From Moduliflexus sp964602655 (GTDB lineage Bacteria > Moduliflexota > Moduliflexia > Moduliflexales > Moduliflexaceae): a stretch of DNA of 59,172 nucleotides. The position numbers were made by a program, and so were the translations under genes. The first letter of the stretch is position 1. The number at the start of each line of letters is the position of its first letter. The stretch spans positions 1 through 59,172 of the forward strand of contig CAZRSF010000037.1 of assembly GCA_964602655.1 (NCBI GenBank), written 5' to 3'. The notes under the pieces are model-generated. The model made no database searches, was not told where the DNA came from, and worked only from the letters and a program-made list of their open reading frames with translations. Positions 7,828 to 16,736 of the stretch are shown here, piece after piece.

Positions 7828-8379
7828 ATGAACAACATTGCCCCTGTGACGTTATCCACTCCTCGCCTTGAACTCATCGCGGCGACGCTCGAGCATATTT
7901 GCGCTGAGATTGGCGCCCCGGGATGTCTCTCATCGCTGTTACATGCTCGCGTAGAACCGGGATGGCCTCCGGGCGAATATGATGGCGATGCAATGAAATT
8001 CTTCAGAGATCGTTTGCAGGAAGGCGGCGAGGCTGTTGTCGGATGGTATAGCTGGTATGCCGTTCAACGAGCCACTCCCGATCAACCGTCAATTCTGATC
8101 GGCGCGGGGGGATATTTCGGCCCGCCGAATGACGCTGGCGAAGTCGAGATCGGATTTTCGATCATGCCAGTCTGACAAGGTTTCGGGTATGCGACAGACA
8201 TCGCGAACGCCCTTGTCGAACATGCCTTTACCGATAAACGGGTAAACAATGTGATTGCCCATGCGGCGCATGAAAATGTGGCGTCACGCAGAGTGCTTGA
8301 AAAATGCGGATTTCGTTATATCGGGATCGACGCGCAATCCGGCAACGATCATTTCGAAATTCGACGCACTGTGAGGTGA
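7828..8379 (+). pseudogene. GNAT acetyltransferase interrupted by an in-frame TGA
   Basis: Reads as a RimJ/RimL-type N-acetyltransferase of 183 residues. The N-terminal part (LSTPRLELIAAT) and central part (IGAGGYFGPP, VEIGFSIMP) are followed by TGA at 8173-8175, after which the same frame continues QGFGYATDIANALVEHAF and ENVASRRVLEKCGFRYIG to a TGA at 8377. The broken codon falls where the family usually has Trp or Tyr before QGxGYAT, so TGG to TGA is the simplest explanation. TGA is used as a normal stop elsewhere here, which argues against recoding. Probably a recent nonsense mutation, or a sequencing error. Confidence 0.8.
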
Positions 8380-8551
8380 TTGAAGAGGCAGGATTTGCAA
8401 GAAAAGATGTGGAGGTATTCCAACGTTACACTGTTGTTGTGCGTGTCTTTGAGATTCAGAGTGCAGAAGATGTTCGATGGCTTTGGGTTTTCGTCTGCCA
8501 TATTGTTAGAAGTCTCACGGAACAGAGAAACTTTTTAAGGAGGAGAAGAAT

Positions 8552-9313
8552 ATGATAAAACGAATATTATTATTAGGCGTGTTGTGTTTGAATCTTTGTG
8601 GGTTGAATCAATCGGCTGCCGCAGAGGAGCGATTAACAATCGTGACACCGGGAATCGTTCCGATCTCGTATGAGAAGGACGGGAAGATTGTGGGAATTGG
8701 AACAGAACTGGTGAATGAAGTATTCACCCGTCTTGGTAAAGAGTTTGAGATTCAGATACTTCCAGGGGCGCGAGCGCTCGACATGCTTGAAAAGGGGGAA
8801 GCTGACGCCCTGTTCGCCCTGGCCAAAACGCCTGAACGGGAAAATTTTGCCGAGTATCCGAGCACGCCCATCATCGATCAAGCTGCCGTATTGTTTGTCC
8901 GGAAGGATTCGACGATTGTGTTTGATGGGGATGTGAAAAAGTTAAGCCCGTATGCGATTGGGATTATTCGAGGAGGGCGTTTCTCTCCAGCATTCGAAGC
9001 GGCGGTAAAAGACCAGTTATTTACTAAACTGGAAGAAGTGACTGAATATGGTCAAAATATCCTCAAACTGGAAGCTCAGCGCATAGATATTCTTATCGGC
9101 TCGCGCGTCTCGGTGCTTTTTGCGGCAAAAGAACTTGGGAAACAGGACGCAATCAAAGAATTGTCGCCGCCATTAGCGGCATCATCGCCAGCCTACATAG
9201 CCTTTTCCAAGAAAGGAAAAGCCGCTGGCCTTGTGACGCAATTTGATGAGGTGCTGAAAGCGATGGTACAGGATGGCACGTATGACAGAATTATGCAGTC
9301 ATACCTGAAATAA
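8552..9313 (+). CDS. periplasmic solute-binding protein, family 3 (amino-acid type)
   Basis: 253 residues with a Sec signal peptide (MIKRILLLGVLCLNLCGLNQ, cleavage near AAAEE). The mature part follows the SBP_bac_3 pattern: LTIVTPGIVPISY, GIGTELVNEVFTRLG, ALDMLEKGEADALFALAKTPER and a final FDEVLKAMVQDGTYDRIMQSY. GGAGGAG lies 6 nt upstream. No permease or ATPase adjoins it, so it is either an orphan binding protein or works with distant partners. Ligand not determinable. Confidence 0.88.
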   Translation: MIKRILLLGVLCLNLCGLNQSAAAEERLTIVTPGIVPISYEKDGKIVGIGTELVNEVFTRLGKEFEIQILPGARALDMLEKGEADALFALAKTPERENFAEYPSTPIIDQAAVLFVRKDSTIVFDGDVKKLSPYAIGIIRGGRFSPAFEAAVKDQLFTKLEEVTEYGQNILKLEAQRIDILIGSRVSVLFAAKELGKQDAIKELSPPLAASSPAYIAFSKKGKAAGLVTQFDEVLKAMVQDGTYDRIMQSYLK

Positions 9314-9370
9314 GGTCCGTGAAAAAACTGAAGTAATGAAATAACAGAATAACCGATATGGAGTCACATC

Positions 9371-9916
9371 ATGAAACGCGCGTTACTGATTGTTGATGTT
9401 CAGAATGATTATTTTCCCGGCGGAAAAATGGAATTGCATAACAGCCTTGCGGCAAGCCGCAATATCAAAGATGTCCTGGCCTATTGTCGGGGCAATTCAT
9501 TGCCAGTCATCCATGTTCAGCATATTGCGGACAGACCCGGCGCAACGTTTTTTCTGCCGGAAACGCCGGGTGTCGAATTTCATAAAGATGTCACGCCGAA
9601 CGCTGGCGAAAAAATCTTTGTGAAGCATGTTCCCAACAGTTTCCGCGAGACCGGCCTGCATGAGTATCTTGCGGCGCAGCAGATTACGTCGTTAATTATC
9701 GTCGGCATGATGACGCACATGTGCATTGATACCACTGTTCGCGCCGCCGCTGATTTGGGCTATGAATGCGTTGTCGTCGGGGATTGCTGCGCGACGAGAG
9801 CCTTAAAATTCGGAGACAAAGACATTCCGGCAGAGGACGTTCATGCCGCCTTTTTAGCCGCGTTACACGGCGTGTTTGCGAAGGTCGTCACAACGCAGGA
9901 ATTAGACGCGCAATAG
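9371..9916 (+). CDS. isochorismatase-family cysteine hydrolase
   Basis: 181-residue cytoplasmic hydrolase. The catalytic triad of the family is visible: Asp9 in LLIVDVQNDY, Lys85 in VKHVPNSF and Cys118 in GMMTHMCIDTTV, with the cis-peptide GMMTH. The family includes nicotinamidases, ureidoacrylate hydrolases and other amidases; the substrate is not clear. GGAG precedes the ATG by 8 nt. The Gfo/Idh gene follows 11 nt after the stop and is probably co-transcribed. Confidence 0.9.
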   Translation: MKRALLIVDVQNDYFPGGKMELHNSLAASRNIKDVLAYCRGNSLPVIHVQHIADRPGATFFLPETPGVEFHKDVTPNAGEKIFVKHVPNSFRETGLHEYLAAQQITSLIIVGMMTHMCIDTTVRAAADLGYECVVVGDCCATRALKFGDKDIPAEDVHAAFLAALHGVFAKVVTTQELDAQ

Positions 9917-9927
9917 AGAGGAGAATA

Positions 9928-10992
9928 ATGATGTCAATTTTACGAGTCGGCATGGCGGGGCTCGGCATTGGTCGGGCGCATATTCGCGCCTATCAAAGTT
10001 TGCCGCAGGAATTCGACGTGGTCGCGCTGTGCGATATTGATCGGACGAAAGCGCAAGCTGTCGCCGCCGAACTTCGCGTTCCGCATATATGTACCGATTT
10101 TGCCGAGTTCTGCCGCATGGAGGAACTGGATGTCATTGCGTTATGCACGCCGTCCTATCTTCATGCCGCGCAGACGCGCCAGGCGGTGATGGCGGGCAAG
10201 CATGTGATTTGCGAAAAACCGGTGGCCGGCTCGCTCAAAGAAGTGGATGAACTGATCCGATTGGAGCGGGAAGCTGGCAAGCGCATCATGCCGATTTTTC
10301 AATACCGTTTCGGGCACGGCATTCAACGATTGAAACATCTCATTCAGGAAGGGGTGGCTGGCCGCGCCTATCTCAGCACCGTCGAAACCGCGTGGCGACG
10401 CCGCGCCGAGTATTACGCCGCCCCCTGGCGCGGAAAATGGGATACTGAATTAGGCGGCGCATTGGTCACGTTAGCCGTTCACGCCCATGATCTGCTGTGC
10501 TACGCCGTCGGGCCGGTGAAAAGCGTCTTTGCCCGCACAGCCACAATGGTCAATCCGATTCAGGTCGAGGATTGCGTCTCGGCTTCGCTGGAAATGGCGG
10601 ACGGATCGTTTGCGTCGTTATCCGTGACTACCGGCTCGTCGCAGCAAATCAGCCGTCATCATTTCTGCTTCAGCAATCTTTCGGCGGAAAGCAATACGGA
10701 TGCGTATGGCAATAGCGCCGATCCCTGGACGTTTACAGGCGATTCTCCGGAAATCGAGGCGCAGATTCAGGCCGCGTGGCAGCGTTTTCAGCCGCAGCCA
10801 GAAAATTTTGCCGGTCAGTTTACGCGCTTCTACGCGGCATTGCGCGATCAGACCGAACTTCCGGTGACGCTGAACGATGCCCGCGCATCGCTGGAATTGA
10901 TTACCGCGATGTATCATTCCGCGCAAACCGGGCAGACCGTCAATTTGCCGATAGGAAACGATCATCCGAAATATGCCGATTGGCGGCCATAG
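9928..10992 (+). CDS. Gfo/Idh/MocA family oxidoreductase
   Basis: 354 residues. Rossmann start LRVGMAGLGIGRAHI, CDIDRTKAQ at the second strand and the EKP motif in VICEKPVAG near residue 96. The second domain has GGALVTLAVHAHDLLC with the catalytic-type His. The longer frame from 9766 overlaps the hydrolase gene and lacks an SD; AGAGGAG lies 4 nt before ATG 9928. It is not a close copy of the oxidoreductase at 4618. Substrate unknown. Confidence 0.9.
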   Translation: MMSILRVGMAGLGIGRAHIRAYQSLPQEFDVVALCDIDRTKAQAVAAELRVPHICTDFAEFCRMEELDVIALCTPSYLHAAQTRQAVMAGKHVICEKPVAGSLKEVDELIRLEREAGKRIMPIFQYRFGHGIQRLKHLIQEGVAGRAYLSTVETAWRRRAEYYAAPWRGKWDTELGGALVTLAVHAHDLLCYAVGPVKSVFARTATMVNPIQVEDCVSASLEMADGSFASLSVTTGSSQQISRHHFCFSNLSAESNTDAYGNSADPWTFTGDSPEIEAQIQAAWQRFQPQPENFAGQFTRFYAALRDQTELPVTLNDARASLELITAMYHSAQTGQTVNLPIGNDHPKYADWRP

Positions 10993-11008
10993 AGAAATGG
11001 AAACAAAA

Positions 11009-11040
11009 AACCCTGTCAGGGTTCGAACCCTGACAGGGTT
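11009..11040. repeat. 32-nt perfect palindrome (family B, copy 1)
   Basis: AACCCTGTCAGGGTTC joined to its exact complement with no loop, between convergent genes. It may act as a two-way terminator. Relatives lie at 17657, 23634, 27738, 30227, 42427 and 48155. Confidence 0.9.
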
Positions 11041-11070
11041 GTGAGTCATGCGATCCGCCAACGGTTGTTG

Positions 11071-12360
11071 CTACGCGCTTTTACGAACGCCCTTTCTGGT
11101 GCCGAGCCGCTGTGATCTTCCTGCCGATCTCGGCGCGAACGATCCGCTCGTTGCCTGCCCTTTCGACGAGGAACGTCTGCCCTGAGTTCTTCGTCCCGTG
11201 TCAATCGGAACGGCCAGAATGGACGCATCCGGTTCATAGCCCTCGATGATTTCTTTCGGGATCGGACGCTTCAGGAGGCGTTCGATGTCTTTCAGCAGGT
11301 GATGCTCGTCAACGCAGACCAGCGAGATCGCTGTTCCGTCGCTGCCGGCGCGACCGGTACGACCGATGCGATGAATGTAATCTTCCGAAACGTTCGGGAG
11401 TTCGAAGTTGACGACATGCGGCAACTGTTCGATATCAAGCCCACGCGCCGCAATATCGGTGGCAACCAAGACCCTGACATCGCCGCGTTTGAAGTCCGAC
11501 AACGCCTTTGTTCGCGCGCCCTGGCTTTTATTGCCATGAATAGCGGCGGAGCGAATGCCGTCGTGCGCAAGCTGTTCGCTTAACCGATTCGCGCCATGTT
11601 TGGTGCGCGTGAAGACAAGGACTTGCTGCCAGTTTTGCGAGCCGATCAAATATGACAGGAGTTCGCGTTTCCGCGTGCGATCAACAGGATAAATCACCTG
11701 TTCGACGCTTTCCTGCGCGGTATTGCGACGAGCGACTTCAATCAGGACGGGCGATTTCAAGAGGCTTTCCGCCAACGTTCTGACATCATCGGAAAATGTG
11801 GCAAAAAACAACAGATTCTGCCGTTTTTGCGGAAGCAGCGCCAATATTTTGCGAATATCCCGAATAAATCCCATATCCAGCATCCGATCCGCTTCGTCCA
11901 TGACAAGAATTTCGACGCCGGACAAATCCAGCGTGCCTTGCTGCACATGGTCTAACAGGCGTCCTGGCGTGGCGACTAAAATATCAACGCCGCTGCGGAG
12001 TTTTTTGATCTGGGGCTGAATTTTCACGCCGCCGAAAATGACGGTCGAGGCGATTGGGAGGTGTTTGCCGTACGCCGTCACGCTCTCTTCGACTTGCGCG
12101 GCAAGTTCGCGGGTCGGGGTGACGATTAAGGCGCGGATGCGGCGAGCGCCCTTTACAGGGGTGCGTTCGCTTAAACGCTGTAAGAGCGGCAATGCAAAAC
12201 CGGCTGTTTTGCCTGTGCCGGTTTGCGCGCCGGCCATAATGTCTTTTCCATCAAGAATGACTGGGATCGCCTGGCGTTGAATCGGGGTGGGTTCGTTGTA
12301 GCCTTGTTCGGCAACTGCGCGGAGCAATTCGGCTGAAAGGCCGAGTGTAGTGAATGACAT
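11071..12360 (-). CDS. DEAD-box ATP-dependent RNA helicase, RhlE-like
   Basis: 429 residues. Motifs in order: Q motif (FTTLGL, PTPIQRQAIP), AQTGTGKT (I), PTRELA (Ia), TPGRLLD (Ib), DEAD (II), then motif III as FAT in LLFFATFSDD rather than SAT, then VATDIAARGLD (V) and HRIGRTGRAG (VI). The basic C-terminal tail (RRTQGRRSSSKGQ, RKGVRKSA) is usual for RhlE-type proteins and binds RNA. It unwinds RNA, likely in ribosome assembly or cold adaptation. The Ser-to-Phe change in motif III is unusual because that Ser helps couple ATP hydrolysis to unwinding. Monocistronic. Confidence 0.95.
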   Translation of the reverse strand: MSFTTLGLSAELLRAVAEQGYNEPTPIQRQAIPVILDGKDIMAGAQTGTGKTAGFALPLLQRLSERTPVKGARRIRALIVTPTRELAAQVEESVTAYGKHLPIASTVIFGGVKIQPQIKKLRSGVDILVATPGRLLDHVQQGTLDLSGVEILVMDEADRMLDMGFIRDIRKILALLPQKRQNLLFFATFSDDVRTLAESLLKSPVLIEVARRNTAQESVEQVIYPVDRTRKRELLSYLIGSQNWQQVLVFTRTKHGANRLSEQLAHDGIRSAAIHGNKSQGARTKALSDFKRGDVRVLVATDIAARGLDIEQLPHVVNFELPNVSEDYIHRIGRTGRAGSDGTAISLVCVDEHHLLKDIERLLKRPIPKEIIEGYEPDASILAVPIDTGRRTQGRRSSSKGQATSGSFAPRSAGRSQRLGTRKGVRKSA

Positions 12361-12895
12361 ACTGCGTAATCCTTCTGAAGTGGCAGTTCAAACATACACT
12401 CGCGGTACATCGTTCATACTAAAAATAACCGTACAACTAAATACTGAGTTATGACGTCTGCCTATTCTATTATCATGTAACGATGACCATCATCGTTCTC
12501 TATTAACCATTTAAACGGCAGGCGCATATCTGTCAAGCAGAAAATGCGTTCCGCGCGTTTTCTCTTCACCGATACGTTCCCTTTTCGGTAACATAAAATT
12601 TCGTTCCGGCGCGTCCGATTCGCAAGAATATATTCGAACCGCAAAGGCTCAGAAACGCGAGGAAGACAGGCGATTTTTCTTTGCGTCTTCGCGGTGGAAG
12701 AATGCAAGTTGACAGCGTCGAAATGAGGCGCTATTTTTTTTATCGGCGTCCCCTTGACTTTTTGGCAGATGTCCGAATTTTTTTATAGAAGATCAATCTG
12801 TCGTTTTTGTTGCAAATGCGTCAAAAAAAGACGTAGAAGAGAATGTGCGAACAAGAGTATCTGTTGATAACCATCGAATAAAGGAGCGGATGCGT
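12361..12895. other. 535-nt intergenic region between divergent genes
   Basis: Separates the helicase (minus) from the SH3-protein gene (plus). It holds one good sigma-70-like promoter toward the plus strand (listed separately) and several T-rich runs. A minus-strand open frame at 12462-12707 has no SD and a protein-unlike composition. No RNA gene or repeat recognised. Confidence 0.5.
12709..12737 (+). promoter_or_regulatory. predicted sigma-70-type promoter
   Basis: TTGACA at 12709-12714 and TATTTT at 12732-12737 are separated by exactly 17 nt. It lies about 150 nt upstream of the SH3-protein gene and points to it. Based on consensus match only. Confidence 0.5.
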
Positions 12896-13405
12896 ATGTT
12901 CTATCATAAATTTCTCGTCGTCTCTGCGTTAGTGGCGATGTTCGCCGGTTTCGCCTCGGCAGAAGACGCGCAGGTCAAAATGGTGCAGGTCAAAGAAGCC
13001 CAGGTGCGGCAATCTCCCAATTTTTTAGGGAAAATTCTGAAAACGCTGCCGTATGGCGATACGGTGACTGTGCTTGAACAGAAAGAAAGTTGGCTGCGGG
13101 TATCGTTCGGCGAACCGGCCGTTGAGGGCTGGATGCATGATTCCGCGTTGAATAAAAAGGTCGTCGCCTTGAAAACGAAAGACGGTCAGGTGTCTTTAAC
13201 ACCTTCAGCCGATGGCGTGCCGGTGGATGACGTGGTCTTGGCTGGAAAGGGATTCAGCGATATGGAGAAAGAATTCAAGGCAGGCCATACTGCGGCGAAT
13301 TTCGCAGTCGTTGACCGCATGGAGCAGGTCGTGATTTCTCAGGGGAAGATGCAAAAGTTCCTTGAAGAAGGCGCGTTACTGCCTGAAGGAGGGACGCAAC
13401 CATGA
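12896..13405 (+). CDS. secreted bacterial SH3-domain protein
   Basis: 169 residues. Signal peptide MFYHKFLVVSALVAMFAGF with cleavage after ASA. Residues about 25-80 form an SH3_3-type domain (EAQVRQSPNFLGKILKTL, then GDTVTVLEQKESWLRVSF and GWMHDSAL). AAGGAG (12881-12886) favours ATG 12896 at 9 nt over ATG 12890 at 3 nt; the frame also extends to 12845 without an SD. The stop overlaps the protease start by ATGA, so translation is coupled. Likely a periplasmic binding partner of that protease. Confidence 0.85.
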   Translation: MFYHKFLVVSALVAMFAGFASAEDAQVKMVQVKEAQVRQSPNFLGKILKTLPYGDTVTVLEQKESWLRVSFGEPAVEGWMHDSALNKKVVALKTKDGQVSLTPSADGVPVDDVVLAGKGFSDMEKEFKAGHTAANFAVVDRMEQVVISQGKMQKFLEEGALLPEGGTQP

Positions 13406-14283
13406 AATCATTCGAAAAGATGTTGAACATGTTTTTTGTGAGCGTCATGATTGCGCTGATTGCGGTCGGATGCAGTTCGATCAGCATAACAGATGTCATG
13501 GATGCTGCGTCAACCGCGCAGGACTTACAAAAAGGCTTCGAAGATATTTCGCCGGAAGAAGAATATTATATCGGGCGCTCCGTCGCGGCGATGATTGCCG
13601 GACAATATTCTGTGTATGACGATCCCGCCGCCAACACCTATGTCAATACATTAGGCCAAACGCTGGCGCAGGCGTCGGATCGTCCGCAAACTTACGGCGG
13701 GTATCATTTCCAGATTTTGGATTCCGAAGAAATCAATGCGTTTGCTGCGCCCGGCGGGTTTATTTTTATCACGCGCGGCATGTTGAAATGCGCGAAGCAC
13801 GAAGGCGCGCTGGCCGCCGTGTTAGCGCATGAAATCGGGCATGTTCAGCAAAAACATGGGTTGCAGTCGATCCAAAAATCCCGCATCACATCGGCGTTGA
13901 CCGAACTTGCGCTGAAAGGCGCTCAATATAAGGCAGGCGAAGCGTCGTTTATTCTTTCGTCAAGTTTAGCGTTGTTCGAAGGTTCCATCAACGACATCGT
14001 GACGACAATGGTCACGAACGGCTATTCCAGAGCATTCGAAAAAGAGGCGGATCAGGCGGCAGTGACGATTTTACAGCGCGTCGGTTATGACCCGAATAGC
14101 CTGGTGGAAATGCTGCAAGCGATGGAAACACTGCTGAAACCGGATGGTAAGGATTTCGCGAAAACGCACCCGTCGCCTGAAAGCCGGATTGCTGAAGTGG
14201 AAGATACTGTTGGCACATATCAGCCGGTGCAAGCCTCTACTGTCACGCAGAAACGGTTCGATGCGGCCATGAAGAAGATTTAA
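13402..14283 (+). CDS. M48 family zinc metalloprotease, probable lipoprotein
   Basis: 293 residues. N-terminal hydrophobic stretch ending in a lipobox (LIAVGC, Cys near residue 25), so it is likely membrane-anchored in the periplasm. Zinc motif HEIGH near residues 150-154 in VLAHEIGHVQQKHG, and the third ligand in EKEADQAAV near residue 215. This is the BepA/LoiP-like M48 pattern. Proteins of this group degrade or help assemble outer-membrane proteins. It overlaps the SH3-protein gene by four bases (ATGA) with GGAGG upstream. Confidence 0.92.
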   Translation: MKSFEKMLNMFFVSVMIALIAVGCSSISITDVMDAASTAQDLQKGFEDISPEEEYYIGRSVAAMIAGQYSVYDDPAANTYVNTLGQTLAQASDRPQTYGGYHFQILDSEEINAFAAPGGFIFITRGMLKCAKHEGALAAVLAHEIGHVQQKHGLQSIQKSRITSALTELALKGAQYKAGEASFILSSSLALFEGSINDIVTTMVTNGYSRAFEKEADQAAVTILQRVGYDPNSLVEMLQAMETLLKPDGKDFAKTHPSPESRIAEVEDTVGTYQPVQASTVTQKRFDAAMKKI

Positions 14284-14349
14284 AAACCTCATTCGAGGAC
14301 GTAGGGGCGCGGTCTCCGCGCCCTGATGCGGGGAGGGATATTGCGCAGA

Positions 14350-14380
14350 AACCTCACAGGTCTCGAAGACCTGTGAGGTT
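14350..14380. repeat. 31-nt palindrome (family A, copy 2) with T tract
   Basis: AACCTCACAGGTCT and AGACCTGTGAGGTT arms around a short centre, followed by TTTT. Looks like a rho-independent terminator after the protease gene. Same family as 4567-4597. Confidence 0.85.
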
Positions 14381-14419
14381 TTTCCCTCTGGTCAATACCA
14401 CTGAATAATGCGATAACAC

Positions 14420-16585
14420 ATGACTGATATACTGAAAAAGCTGCGGCGCGGGGTCTCGTGCGGCGTATTCGGCGGATTGTTGGCGCTGATTTTTTGGCAA
14501 TACGGCTGGCTGGAAACCTGGGAACGAGTGACATGGGACTGGCGTGTCAAATTATTAGCCAAGCCTGGCGCGACAACGGATGATATTCGCCTGATTCTGC
14601 TCGACCAGCAAAGTCTTGATTGGGCTGAAAGCGATGACAATCAACTGGCCTGGCCCTGGCCGCGCCAGCTCTATGCTTTTATCATTGATTTTTGTCAACA
14701 CAGCGGCGTGAAAGCGCTTGGGTTCGACGTATTATTCACCGAATTTTCTCCACACGGCGTTGATGATGATGCTGCGTTAGGAGAAGCCATTGGGCGATTC
14801 GGCTCGTTTGCGGGCGCATTGATTCTTGGCGAAGGAAGCGGCAATACGACTGTTTGGCCTGATGACTGGCCTGCGCCGAGGTTCGCGTTAGACGGTTTGG
14901 ACGAGTGGCTTGCGAATATGAAAACTTCGCCGAACTGGATCATCGGGAAGGCGTTGCTGCCAATTCCTGATGTTGCCCAAAATGCGAACACGCTCAGCAA
15001 TGTACAGCAATTGCCCGACAGCGACGGTATTTATCGCCACATGCCGCTGTTAGCGATGTTTGACAATAAGATTTTCCCCTCGCTCGGTGTTGGGACGTAT
15101 CTGGCGGCCTCGTCTGAAACCGCGATGCGCATCGAATCGGGAATGCTGACCATCGGGGCAAAACGGATCGCCATTGACCATCTCAATGGCGATGTGATTC
15201 TGCGGTATCGCGGCCCGGCTGGAACGCATAAATGGTATAGCGTTCAGGATATTCTCAAGGCCGAAACGCGACGAGTTATTGAAGAGGTCGAACCGACCGA
15301 ACGCGATCTGGAAATCGCGCGTGATTTGAAAGGAAAATACGTACTATTCGGTTTTTCTGCGCCAGGGTTAAAAGATTTGCGATCAACGCCAATCAGCGCC
15401 ACTGCTGCCGGAGTGGAAATCAATGCGACGGTGTTGGACAACCTGCTTGCGAACGATTTTCTCGCTGATTTACCGATATGGATGACCGTCGTGTTATTGT
15501 GTCTCATGGTGATGACATGCGGTTTGTTAGCGTTTTTTTTGAGCGATCCGATAGAAAATGTGATAATCGGCGCGGTCTCTCTTACGATCCCTGTCTTGTT
15601 GGCGTTCTGGGCATATCAGCGTGGATTCTGGCTGCCGCTCGCCGTACAGGAAATGGGAACGACCGCGACGATTCTGGCCGCATTAGTTGTGAATTACACG
15701 ACTGAAGGCCGTCAGCGGCGTTTTTTGAAAGCGGCGTTCCGCCAATATCTCAGCCCCACCTTTATCGATCAGTTGATTCAACACCCCGAACGTTTGAAAC
15801 TTGGCGGCGAGCGCCGTGAAATTTCGATTTTTTTCTCCGATATTCAAGGATTTACCTCGATTTCAGAACGATTGCAGCCGGAAGAACTGACCGCGTTTTT
15901 GAATGAATATCTCTCCGCCATGACCGATATTATCCACGAAGAAGGCGGCACGATTGACAAATACGAAGGGGACGCCATTATCGCCTTCTGGAACGCGCCG
16001 GTCGAATTGCCGGATCATGCGGCGCATGTCGTGCGGGCGGCGCTGCGCTGCCAGCAGAAATTGGCCGAGATGCGCCCGGCGATGAAAAATAAAGTCGGAT
16101 GCGACGTGTTCATGCGTGTCGGCGTCAACACCGGCTTTGCCGTCGTCGGCAACATGGGGTCGCGCACTCGTTTCGATTACACGATGCTTGGGGATTCGGT
16201 GAATCTTGCGTCGCGGCTGGAAGGCGTGAATAAAGAATTCGGCACGTATTGCATGATTTCGCAGTTTACGAAAGATAAACTGCCGCCAACGGCCTTCGCA
16301 TTGCGTGAATTGGCGCGAGTCGCGGTGGTCGGGCGTCATGAACCGGTCACAGTGTATGAACCGATGTTTCTGGAAGAACACGCCGCCTGGAACGATGTGT
16401 TCGAGACGTTTCATGAAGGGTTGTCCGCTTTTTATGACGGGCGTTTGCAAGAGGCTATCGAGATATTCGGCAGGATCAAAGAGCTTGATCCTGCCGCAGC
16501 CGCGTATCTGAAAAAATGCGAGGAATTCCTGCCGTCGCCGCTGCCTGCTGATTGGCGCGGCGTCTGGGTCATGACCAGCAAATAA
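14420..16585 (+). CDS. adenylate cyclase with extracytoplasmic CHASE2 sensor
   Basis: 721 residues. After an N-terminal span (GGLLALIFWQYGWLE) comes a CHASE2 domain (about 35-340; DDIRLILLDQQSLDW, FDVLFTE). Three spans follow at about 350-430 (MTVVLLCLMVMTCGLLAFFL and onward), then a class III cyclase domain (about 465-640). Metal Asp residues are in FFSDIQGFTS and YEGDAIIAFW. Adenine-selecting Lys in IDKYEGD and Asp in DYTMLGDSVN indicate cAMP rather than cGMP. The C-terminal 60 residues resemble one or two TPR-like helices. No clear SD. Probably senses a periplasmic ligand and makes cAMP. Confidence 0.94.
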   Translation: MTDILKKLRRGVSCGVFGGLLALIFWQYGWLETWERVTWDWRVKLLAKPGATTDDIRLILLDQQSLDWAESDDNQLAWPWPRQLYAFIIDFCQHSGVKALGFDVLFTEFSPHGVDDDAALGEAIGRFGSFAGALILGEGSGNTTVWPDDWPAPRFALDGLDEWLANMKTSPNWIIGKALLPIPDVAQNANTLSNVQQLPDSDGIYRHMPLLAMFDNKIFPSLGVGTYLAASSETAMRIESGMLTIGAKRIAIDHLNGDVILRYRGPAGTHKWYSVQDILKAETRRVIEEVEPTERDLEIARDLKGKYVLFGFSAPGLKDLRSTPISATAAGVEINATVLDNLLANDFLADLPIWMTVVLLCLMVMTCGLLAFFLSDPIENVIIGAVSLTIPVLLAFWAYQRGFWLPLAVQEMGTTATILAALVVNYTTEGRQRRFLKAAFRQYLSPTFIDQLIQHPERLKLGGERREISIFFSDIQGFTSISERLQPEELTAFLNEYLSAMTDIIHEEGGTIDKYEGDAIIAFWNAPVELPDHAAHVVRAALRCQQKLAEMRPAMKNKVGCDVFMRVGVNTGFAVVGNMGSRTRFDYTMLGDSVNLASRLEGVNKEFGTYCMISQFTKDKLPPTAFALRELARVAVVGRHEPVTVYEPMFLEEHAAWNDVFETFHEGLSAFYDGRLQEAIEIFGRIKELDPAAAAYLKKCEEFLPSPLPADWRGVWVMTSK

Positions 16586-16736
16586 ACGCCTTTTGCGCTG
16601 AACGTAATCGTCCTGCCTTTTACACGGTTCTCGTGAGAAAAAGATCATCTCCCGCATCAAAAATCTTGCAAAGATCACGCAAATGCGATTATGCGGCTTA
16701 TATCGCAATTCGACATGACACAGGGGGAGACGAAGG

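Noticed and set aside
8173..8175. TGA read as tryptophan (alternative genetic code).
   Set aside because: TGA ends several intact genes here (for example at 23594 and 48147), so a nonsense change is simpler.
8304..8555. Plus-strand 83-codon frame after the acetyltransferase.
   Set aside because: It overlaps the conserved end of the acetyltransferase in another frame and has no start signal.
11009..11040. GGTTCGAACC in family B palindromes resembles a tRNA T-arm.
   Set aside because: No acceptor, D-arm or anticodon stem can be folded around any copy; the motif is only the palindrome centre.
12462..12707. Minus-strand 81-codon frame in the helicase/SH3 gap.
   Set aside because: No SD, no family resemblance, Arg/Lys-rich texture, and it overlaps the better-supported promoter region.
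12754..12789. TTGACT with TATAGA as a promoter.
   Set aside because: The spacing of 24 nt is too long for sigma-70; the 17-nt pair at 12709-12737 fits better.
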